A DNA stretch of 56,721 bases from Anaerostipes butyraticus (GTDB lineage Bacteria; Bacillota; Clostridia; Lachnospirales; Lachnospiraceae). The notes beneath the pieces were generated by a model. It had not been told where the DNA came from. It saw only the letters and a program-made list of their open reading frames with translations, and ran no database searches. Position numbers and translations under genes: made by a program. The stretch lies in assembly GCF_016586355.1 (NCBI RefSeq), contig NZ_BLYI01000014.1:1-56721 (forward strand), read 5' to 3'. This document shows, piece after piece, positions 49,556 to 56,721 of this stretch (the first letter of the stretch is position 1; every line of letters starts with the position of its first letter).

Positions 49556-49611
49556 AAAATACTCTATTTCGCGTGATACGATATCCCTACATTTTGGAAA
49601 GGAGAAGATAT

Positions 49612-50517
49612 ATGATTCGATTATTTGCTTCTGATATGGATGGAACTTTATTAAACAGTTCTGGGGTCATTTCCAGATACACGGCAGATTCCATCCGAAG
49701 ACTACAGACATGTGGAATTGAATTTATTGTAAATACAGGGCGCGATTATACAAGCGCAAAAAAAGAACTGGATGCTGCCGGTATTTCCTGTAATATGATC
49801 TGCTGCAGCGGAGCCTGCACCTACGATTCCTATGGAAATCCGAGCAATATTGCATCTCTGCCGAAAAGCACCGCAAAAAAAATACTCAATCTTTTTTTGC
49901 GGCATGGTGCTTTTGCAGATATTTATACTGAAATCGGAAAAACCTCCGTGGAAAACCAGTCCCGGTTTTTGAGCTACTACCACGAAGAAGTATTCCCTGC
50001 CCTGAAGAAAGAACATAAAATTTATTATCAGACTCCAAAAGATTTTCAGAAAATGATGTCTCAGGTGCATTTTTTTGAAAATGCCGACAGTCTGCTTGGC
50101 ACCCCGATTCCAATTTACAAAATTTCTACTACTTTTTCTGACCCGGAGAAAATTTCCAGTCTTCGCAAAGAGGTGGAAGCCATCGAAGGGCTGCATATTG
50201 CATCCACTTCGTCCACCAACCTGGAAATCACTCAGGAGAAAGCACAGAAAGGCTATGCCCTTCTCCAATACGCAAAACAAAGATCCATTGAACCTTCTGA
50301 AATTCTTGCCATCGGCGACAGCGAGAATGATTTCTCCATGCTTTCCCTTAATCTTGGAAGCACGGTTGCCATGGCAAATGCCGCGCCATCCATCAAAAGA
50401 ATCTGCCGGGCAGAAACTTTGTCCAATGATCAGGACGGTGTTGCTGTTTTAATGGAAGGACTCGTTACGGAACGATGTTTCTATGAGATTAACCGCCGTT
50501 ATGTATTCGGTCTTTAA
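49612..50517 (+). CDS. Cof-type HAD-IIB family phosphatase (paralog 2)
   Basis: A 301-residue HAD phosphatase starting at ATG 49612 (GGAAAGGAGAAGATAT upstream); the longer frame to 49384 runs through the T-rich repeat region and is not real. Motif I ASDMDGTLLN, motif II VNTGRDYTSA, Lys in TQEKAQKGYALL, motif IV GDSENDFSMLSL. About as similar to the gene at 50615 as to that at 46216. Substrate unknown. It is followed by paralog 3 after 97 bases that include a separate promoter. Confidence 0.9.
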   Translation: MIRLFASDMDGTLLNSSGVISRYTADSIRRLQTCGIEFIVNTGRDYTSAKKELDAAGISCNMICCSGACTYDSYGNPSNIASLPKSTAKKILNLFLRHGAFADIYTEIGKTSVENQSRFLSYYHEEVFPALKKEHKIYYQTPKDFQKMMSQVHFFENADSLLGTPIPIYKISTTFSDPEKISSLRKEVEAIEGLHIASTSSTNLEITQEKAQKGYALLQYAKQRSIEPSEILAIGDSENDFSMLSLNLGSTVAMANAAPSIKRICRAETLSNDQDGVAVLMEGLVTERCFYEINRRYVFGL

Positions 50518-50535
50518 AGGAAAATCACTCTGAAC

Positions 50536-50565
50536 TTGATGTTATATTTCTTCCTGTGATAGTAT
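50536..50565 (+). promoter_or_regulatory. Promoter of HAD paralog 3
   Basis: TTGATG (50536-50541), 18 bases ending in TGTGA, then TAGTAT (50560-50565). The TGn before the -10 gives an extended element. A similar TGATAcGAT string precedes the other two HAD genes (about 46149 and 49575). Confidence 0.55.
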
Positions 50566-50614
50566 ATATAGGAGCATAAAATGCCTGATTTTATATTTTA
50601 AGGAGGATCATCAG

Positions 50615-51499
50615 ATGATACGTTTAGTTGCATCAGATTTAGACGGTACCCTGCTGGACAGTTACCGCAGGATTACCGAAGAAAATAGAGAAGCCATTGC
50701 CCGGCTTCAGGAAAATGATATCGAATTCATCATTAATACAGGAAGAGAATATCAGAACGTCCTGGATATCGCCGCAGAAGCCAATCTGAAATGCGGCATG
50801 ATCTGCAGCAATGGAGCCAGCGGCTACGATGAAAATGGAAATCTTTTATTCCAGCATTTTATTCCGATGGAACATGTAAAAGAGATTATCCGCATTTTCC
50901 ATCAGCTTGACTTTACCCCGAATCTTTTCTCCCAGTTTGGACGTCTTTCCATCCTGTCAGAAGAGAAACTGAGGGAATATACAAAAAATGTGATGATTCC
51001 TGCCATGCAGCTGAGCCATCCGAATTTTGTTTATACAGAAAATGCCTTGAATGATCTGGTTAAGAGAGTGATCTATATTGACGGTGAAGAAGCCCTCTAT
51101 CAGAGTGATCATAAAATCTTAAAGATCACAACCCATTCTCCAAAACCAGAGCGGCTCGCCGAGCTTCGGGAAGCGCTGAAAGAGGTTCCTGATCTGGCAA
51201 TCGCCAATACATCCATCGCCGATATTGAGATTACCTCTGTTCATGCCCAGAAAGGGATCGGTCTGATGGATTACGCAAAAACCAAAGGCTATCATCCGGA
51301 TGAAATCGTTGCTGTGGGAGACAGCGGAAATGATTATTCCATGCTTTCTCTCCCTGGTATTCATTCTGTGGCTATGGCAAACGCAACCGAGGAAATCCAA
51401 AATATCTGTGTTTACCGCACAAGAGATAATTCCAATGACGGTATTGCCTATATGATCCGCTGCATTCTGGCAGACAGAAATAACTTTGAACTTCGTTAA
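50615..51499 (+). CDS. Cof-type HAD-IIB family phosphatase (paralog 3)
   Basis: A 294-residue HAD phosphatase: motif I ASDLDGTLLDS, motif II INTGREYQNV, cap domain, Lys in SVHAQKGIGLMDYA, motif IV GDSGNDYSMLSL. AAGGAGG is 8 bases from the ATG. It is the last of three tandem paralogs on the plus strand interleaved with the poly-Asp sigma locus. Substrate unknown; Cof-type enzymes are usually promiscuous on sugar and cofactor phosphates. Confidence 0.92.
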   Translation: MIRLVASDLDGTLLDSYRRITEENREAIARLQENDIEFIINTGREYQNVLDIAAEANLKCGMICSNGASGYDENGNLLFQHFIPMEHVKEIIRIFHQLDFTPNLFSQFGRLSILSEEKLREYTKNVMIPAMQLSHPNFVYTENALNDLVKRVIYIDGEEALYQSDHKILKITTHSPKPERLAELREALKEVPDLAIANTSIADIEITSVHAQKGIGLMDYAKTKGYHPDEIVAVGDSGNDYSMLSLPGIHSVAMANATEEIQNICVYRTRDNSNDGIAYMIRCILADRNNFELR

Positions 51500-51505
51500 A
51501 AATTT

Positions 51506-51541
51506 ACTCCGGAAAGGCGTTTCGCTTCTCCGGAGTTTTTT
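51506..51541. terminator. Terminator between HAD paralog 3 and the pyruvate-kinase-like gene
   Basis: ACTCCGGA pairs with TCCGGAGT, with an inner GGCG/CGCT-like helix, followed by T6 on the plus strand. It lies just past the HAD stop and touches the stop codon of the converging gene. Confidence 0.85.
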
Positions 51542-52541
51542 ACTGTACTTTTTTGAGTTTAATCTGAAGATACTTTTCTGCCTGGCTTCCCGTCTCTGTT
51601 AACACTTCCATGGCTTCCACCGGGTATCTTCCCATTGCTGTCTCCCCAGTCAGCATCAGGGCTGACGCTCCCTGCATAACAGCCTGAAAAATATCACTGA
51701 CTTCTGCTCTGGTAGGATATGAATGATGAATCATAGAATCCAGCAGCTGGGTGACGACCATAAATTTTTTATCCTGACTCCTGCACTCTTCTGCAATCTG
51801 ATCCTGGATGCATGGAAGTTCTGTCAGCGGAACCGCATTTCCCAGATCTCCCCTTGCAATCACAACGGTATCGCATTCCGGCAGAATCTCTTTTAAATTT
51901 CTGACTCCTTCCATATTTTCAATTTTGGCAAAAATCCGGATATCTTCACATCCCTGCTTTTTCAGCTCTTCCTGCAGCTCCTGCAGATCTTCCTTTCCTC
52001 TGACGAAAGGCAGCATAACTTCTGTCACACCATACTCCCTGGCGCAGGACAGATTGGCATGATCCATGGAAGTCAGCACAGGCTGACGGATACTGCATCC
52101 CGGAAGGACAATGCTCTTTCTGGAGGTGAGTCTTCCTCCTCTCAGGACCCGGCAGACTGCCTTCCCGTTATCTATGGATTCCACTCCTAATTCGATTTTT
52201 CCATCATCCAGAGATACTATCTGTCCTTCCTTCAAAAATGGAATCACCGCATTTGGCACTGGTATCTGCCTGCCGCCCAGAATCACTTTCCGTCCGTCTG
52301 CCAGCACCATCTCCCCCGGCAGGACTCCAATTCTTAATTCCGGTCCCATCAGATCAATCATGAAATCCGGCTGTATTCCTTCTTTTCCGGCTGCTTCAAA
52401 ATATGTATCAATCCAATCTCTGCTCTCGCTCAGAGATTTATGAGATAAATTCAGCCGTATCCCGGTCATCCCTGCCTGCATCATCTTTCTCAGGATATCT
52501 GCAGATACACATGCAGGTCCCAGAGTTCCGTAATATTTCAT
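51540..52541 (-). CDS. Short pyruvate-kinase-like protein (barrel only)
   Basis: A 333-residue relative of pyruvate kinase. It has the (beta/alpha)8 and B domains (GTLGPACVSADILRKMMQAG, AKIENMEGVRNL with the catalytic Lys, VVIARGDLGNAVPL, SYPTRAEVSDIFQAVMQGAS, ALMLTGETAMG) but stops where the C-terminal allosteric domain of the normal 470-580 residue enzyme would begin. The phosphate/K+ loop, usually DTKGPEIR, reads DLMGPELR, so a Lys is lost. Activity may be altered; it is probably not the main pyruvate kinase. RBS AAAGGAGGGAGG. Confidence 0.85.
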   Translation of the reverse strand: MKYYGTLGPACVSADILRKMMQAGMTGIRLNLSHKSLSESRDWIDTYFEAAGKEGIQPDFMIDLMGPELRIGVLPGEMVLADGRKVILGGRQIPVPNAVIPFLKEGQIVSLDDGKIELGVESIDNGKAVCRVLRGGRLTSRKSIVLPGCSIRQPVLTSMDHANLSCAREYGVTEVMLPFVRGKEDLQELQEELKKQGCEDIRIFAKIENMEGVRNLKEILPECDTVVIARGDLGNAVPLTELPCIQDQIAEECRSQDKKFMVVTQLLDSMIHHSYPTRAEVSDIFQAVMQGASALMLTGETAMGRYPVEAMEVLTETGSQAEKYLQIKLKKVQ

Positions 52542-52564
52542 TTGCCTCCCTCCTTTTATGACCT

Positions 52565-52573
52565 ATTATAGCA
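52565..52573 (-). promoter_or_regulatory. Extended -10 promoter of the pyruvate-kinase-like gene
   Basis: TGCTATAAT on the minus strand, 24-32 bases before the start. No clear -35. Confidence 0.55.
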
Positions 52574-52686
52574 TTTTTCAGCTGCTTTGATTCTTTTTTT
52601 CCATATTTTGTGAATTGTCCCCCTCTTTTGTCTTTTTACATCCCAGGAGATTTTTCTCCCCTGTCTCCTAATGAGAAACAGAAAAA

Positions 52687-52720
52687 TTCCGAAACCGTGA
52701 GATCAATCACAGTTCCGGAA
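52687..52720 (-). terminator. Terminator of the small membrane protein gene
   Basis: TTCCGGAACTGTGA pairs with TCACGGTTTCGGAA (two mismatches or wobbles) on the minus strand, followed by TTTTTC. It ends the gene at 52764 and probably the upstream PTS/GH4 operon. Confidence 0.75.
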
Positions 52721-52763
52721 CTATTCTGTTATCTTTATTTATATGGTTAAGAAAGAATGACCG

Positions 52764-53264
52764 TTATCCTAAGCGCAGCATGGCAAACATACAGATTCCT
52801 GCAAATGCAAGTACCACAAGGCTTCCTGATATATCACGCAGCAGATGATTTCCTGCCATTCGCTTTACTATTCCTTTTACAGGAATCTGATATGTCCTTA
52901 CGCATTTATAAGTAAGGAACATCAGCATTAATACATAGATAAAATTCTGTATCATAAGTTCTGCAATGATCATAAGAAACATATTTGAAACTGCGTAATC
53001 ATAGTCTCCGTCATGCAGGTGATCTTTGATAAACCCAAGGAGATATGCGATAAAAGGGTTCAGCATGGCTACAATAAACATGACCGCAGCACTTGGATTG
53101 CTGCTGATGACAGCCTGGATGTTTCCTCCTGCGCCTTCTTTTGCCGCATCCATGCTGAGATATCCCAAAGCGATGAACGGACTCACAGTCAGCAGCACTC
53201 TGATGATCATAAAAATCCGATCTGCCGTACCAGATTGTACCCTTGTATTTACTAACTTCATCAT
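52764..53264 (-). CDS. Membrane protein of unknown function, four helices
   Basis: A 166-residue protein with about four membrane helices (FMIIRVLLTVSPFIALGYL, AVMFIVAMLNPFIAYLLGFI, MFLMIIAELMIQNFIYVLML, LVVLAFAGICMFAML). The family is not recognised with confidence. GTAAGGA is very close to the ATG pair; AAGGAG lies further back. It follows the 6-phospho-alpha-glucosidase gene by 39 bases on the same strand and ends at a terminator, so it is probably the last gene of the alpha-glucoside operon. Confidence 0.75.
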   Translation of the reverse strand: MMKLVNTRVQSGTADRIFMIIRVLLTVSPFIALGYLSMDAAKEGAGGNIQAVISSNPSAAVMFIVAMLNPFIAYLLGFIKDHLHDGDYDYAVSNMFLMIIAELMIQNFIYVLMLMFLTYKCVRTYQIPVKGIVKRMAGNHLLRDISGSLVVLAFAGICMFAMLRLG

Positions 53265-53303
53265 TCCTTACTTACTCCTTCCATTTGCTTTCTTTGGTCC
53301 TGT

Positions 53304-54641
<1,338 letters not shown>

Positions 54642-54660
54642 TTATTTCCCTCCTGAAAGA

Positions 54661-56232
54661 TTAAAGCAATGATTCAAATACTTCTCTGATTTTTGGTACT
54701 TTCAAACCGATGATAACCTGGAATGCTTTTCCGTTAACAGAACATCCGTGGGTTCCGATCGCTTTGAAGTAAGCGTCATTTTTACAAATCGTTTCATCTT
54801 TTACATTGACACGAAGTCTTGTTGCACAGTTTGTGACATCTGCAATATTATCTTTTCCTCCGAGGCCTTCCAGAATCATCTGGCACAGTTCAACATCAGG
54901 ATCATCAGATACTGCCTGTCCTTTTGCCGCCTGTTTTTCCCTGAATTTCTCTTTGGAACCAAATTCGATTTCCTCATCATCTTCACGTCCTGGTGTTTTA
55001 AAATCAAATTTCAAAATCAGGAAACGGAATACTACAAACCAGATTCCTGTGAAGATCAGACCGATCACAAGCATCAAGATGTACTGCTGCCAGTGGTTTC
55101 TCATCAATGGAATCAGGTTCAGAGATGCGATCTCAATCAATCCGCCTGAGTTGATACCTACGATTCCCGCCAACCACATGGTCGTTGCCAGAGTTGCTGC
55201 CAGTAATGCATGTACTACAAACAGTCCCGGCGCTACGAACAGGAATGTGAACTCGATTGGCTCTGTTACACCGCAGACAATCGCTGTCAGTGTGATAGGA
55301 AGCAATAATGCGAAAACTTTCTTTTTCTTTTCAGGTTTTGCTGTATTATAGAATGCTAAAGCTGCACCTGTACATCCGAACATTTTTGCAAATCCGCTGG
55401 CTGTAAAACCGGCTTCCGGACAGAAAGATTTTAAAGATGCGGTAGATGCTGCGATCTGTGGAAGCAGTTTTGCCCAGTATGCATATAATCCGCCCGGTAC
55501 AACAACGTTATCATAGTAAAATGGTGAATACATTAAATGATGTAATCCAAATGGAATTAACGCTCTCTCAAGGAAGTTGAATACCCAGATTCCAAGTGCT
55601 CCTGCGCTCTTTACAAATCCCTGGAACGCGAAGATTCCTAACTGAACTTTCGGCCATACGGCAACTGCAAGCACTGCAACCGGAATCATAACAAAGAATC
55701 CAACCATGAATACGAAAGTTGATCCGCTGAAGGAACCAAGCCATTCCGGAAGTTCTGTATCATAAAATCTGTTATGTAAGTAAATAACAACTCCGGAAAC
55801 TGCCAGCGCTCCGATCATACCCATATCCAGTGTCTTAATGCTGGCAATCATTGCAAGTCCGCTGCTGCCTCCGACTTCCTGAGACATATCAACGCCGAAC
55901 ACTCCGCCCCACTGTGTAAGAATCGTATTTACGAAATAATGGAATGTCAGATACAATACCAGGGCTTCCATACAGCATCTGGCGTTCTGTTTTTTCGCCA
56001 TTCCAATTGGAAGTGATACTGCGAACAATAATGGCAGCTGGTTAAATACGGTCCATCCACCCTGAAGGAACACATTCCAGCATTTGTACCACATGCTTGT
56101 CGGCGCTGCCAGGCTTCCCATGATTGCTTCTGTTGTAAACAGGGTTCCGATACCTACAGAAACACCTGCGAATGCGAACAGAAGTACCGGTGTGAACATG
56201 GCTCCACCGAACTTTTGAATTTTCTGCATCAT
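54661..56232 (-). CDS. PTS alpha-glucoside transporter, EIICB
   Basis: A 523-residue PTS permease: EIIC membrane domain with about ten helices (FGLHHLMYSPFYYD, VTEPIEFTFLFVAPGLF) followed by an acidic linker (REDDEEIEFGSKEK) and EIIB with the phospho-Cys in VTNCATRLRVNV. It takes up and phosphorylates maltose or related alpha-glucosides. There is no EIIA domain, so an EIIA of the glucose type must come from another gene. AAGGAGTGAATTG precedes the ATG. First gene of the operon with GH4; promoter and palindromic operator lie upstream. Confidence 0.93.
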   Translation of the reverse strand: MMQKIQKFGGAMFTPVLLFAFAGVSVGIGTLFTTEAIMGSLAAPTSMWYKCWNVFLQGGWTVFNQLPLLFAVSLPIGMAKKQNARCCMEALVLYLTFHYFVNTILTQWGGVFGVDMSQEVGGSSGLAMIASIKTLDMGMIGALAVSGVVIYLHNRFYDTELPEWLGSFSGSTFVFMVGFFVMIPVAVLAVAVWPKVQLGIFAFQGFVKSAGALGIWVFNFLERALIPFGLHHLMYSPFYYDNVVVPGGLYAYWAKLLPQIAASTASLKSFCPEAGFTASGFAKMFGCTGAALAFYNTAKPEKKKKVFALLLPITLTAIVCGVTEPIEFTFLFVAPGLFVVHALLAATLATTMWLAGIVGINSGGLIEIASLNLIPLMRNHWQQYILMLVIGLIFTGIWFVVFRFLILKFDFKTPGREDDEEIEFGSKEKFREKQAAKGQAVSDDPDVELCQMILEGLGGKDNIADVTNCATRLRVNVKDETICKNDAYFKAIGTHGCSVNGKAFQVIIGLKVPKIREVFESLL

Positions 56233-56280
56233 TTTTCAATTCACTCCTTTTCTTTTCATTGAGTTTTTCCTAACGTGTTA

Positions 56281-56292
56281 AATACCGGTATT
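56281..56292. promoter_or_regulatory. Palindromic operator of the alpha-glucoside operon
   Basis: AATACCGGTATT is a perfect 12-bp palindrome placed between the -10 and the EIICB start. It suits a GntR or similar regulator; no regulator gene is within the window, so the binder is unknown. Confidence 0.6.
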
Positions 56293-56308
56293 CCTTAACT
56301 ACAATCGA

Positions 56309-56337
56309 ATCATAGCATGGGGGATTTTTTTTCTCAA
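56309..56337 (-). promoter_or_regulatory. Promoter of the alpha-glucoside PTS operon
   Basis: TTGAGA (56332-56337), a 17-base spacer, then TATGAT (56309-56314) with an upstream TGC extended element, on the minus strand. It is about 75 bases before the EIICB start. Confidence 0.8.
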
Positions 56338-56721
56338 TAGATTACACCTCTTTAGGCACAACGCCAATTAGTTTATAATTTTTCACATTTCCTGTGATTT
56401 CTCACACCCTTTTTTCACAGAAAGATTTTTTGATATTTTCCCGCATAAACAGGAAAGAATCCTGCCTTGCAGGATTCTCCGCCTGCGGCGGGGCGCATAA
56501 GCGGCATTTTCCGTTCCGCCGCAGTGCAATCCTCGCGAAGCGTTTTTATTTCATGGGAACGAAATTTCCTATGAACTTTCATGCCGTGGCCACTTGGCAC
56601 CACCATCAATGAAACATAGCTATAACTTTTCAGTTACTTGCCATGGTTTCAGGTGTATACTAAAGATAACGGCAAAGTTCGATTTTTATTTGAGCCAACA
56701 GCTCGCCTATGAAACTGAATG
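56338..56721. other. Structured, apparently non-coding region at the window edge
   Basis: About 380 bases with no convincing gene. It holds a perfect hairpin (AGAATCCTGC-CTT-GCAGGATTCT near 56456-56478), G+C-rich inverted repeats (GCGGC..GCCGC near 56502-56523), and a second hairpin (TTCATGGGAA..TTCCTATGAA near 56551-56576). Local G+C is well above the flanks. A 64-codon minus-strand frame crosses it but has no RBS. It may be part of an RNA or a repeated extragenic element that continues beyond the window. Confidence 0.4.

Noticed and set aside
49384-49611. N-terminal Phe-rich extension of HAD paralog 2
   Set aside because: The reading frame through the T-rich tandem repeat is accidental; AAAGGAG with ATG at 49612 starts a normal HAD motif I.
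56415-56609. 64-codon minus-strand frame at the right edge
   Set aside because: It runs through strong hairpins and has no RBS; more likely structured non-coding DNA, although repetition of the frame elsewhere in the genome should be checked.

Overview
The window looks like part of a chromosome from a gut Lachnospiraceae (Clostridia) in the Blautia / Mediterraneibacter / Dorea neighbourhood. Reasons: moderately low G+C, strong AGGAGG ribosome binding sites, a single-chain pyruvate:ferredoxin oxidoreductase, an INS-less type 3 prolyl-tRNA synthetase, an AmtB-GlnK pair whose PII lacks Tyr51, and many ECF sigma/anti-sigma pairs. The genus is inference. Most genes lie on the minus strand. No rRNA, tRNA, IS element, phage gene or CRISPR array was recognised.

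Layout. 0.1-12.5 kb is core metabolism and regulation: nifJ, mltG, a cyclophilin plus HAD phosphatase operon, a YhgE/Pip membrane protein divergent from an Rrf2-type regulator with paired operators between them, and a trmB-like / lysA / cutC operon with a palindrome at its promoter. 12.9-22.6 kb is an accessory island of small poorly characterised genes (ankyrin, HEAT, beta-propeller-like, DUF5412-like and DUF7336-like proteins, many with one membrane anchor). It resembles a bank of polymorphic-toxin immunity genes, although no toxin is present. At least three of its genes carry a frameshift or in-frame stop. Two very similar, unusual promoters (CGTTAC-N17-GGATAT) sit at the head of its two transcription units. 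22.8-24.7 kb is an ECF sigma / anti-sigma / secreted-protein operon.

24.9-37.8 kb is housekeeping: fba, a P-loop kinase, small membrane proteins, a GNAT, glnK-amtB behind an apparent leader terminator, a KdpDE-like two-component pair without kdpFABC, ddl-murI-DUF1934, a GDPD, cca and proS. 37.9-39.8 kb holds a second sigma/anti-sigma pair, a 200-bp-period AGGAGG-rich repeat, and two copies of a 66-67 nt structured element with compensatory base changes. 39.8-46 kb holds trmL, an aminotransferase with an Lrp-type regulator, a HypE/PurM-like protein, a VanW protein, an unlisted 29-aa membrane peptide, a DnaQ-like exonuclease and nth. 46.2-51.5 kb has three paralogous Cof-type HAD phosphatases flanking a third sigma module: an ECF sigma factor, an RsgI-like anti-sigma ending in about 22 consecutive Asp, and an exported Asp-repeat protein preceded by a triplicated box. 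51.5-56.2 kb has a short pyruvate-kinase-like protein and an alpha-glucoside PTS (EIICB plus GH4 6-phospho-alpha-glucosidase) with promoter and operator. The last 400 bp are structured, apparently non-coding DNA.

The most promising candidates for undescribed biology are the sigma / poly-Asp anti-sigma / Asp-repeat locus (47.2-49.6 kb), the immunity-like island with its shared promoters, the two-copy structured element, and the amtB leader terminator.
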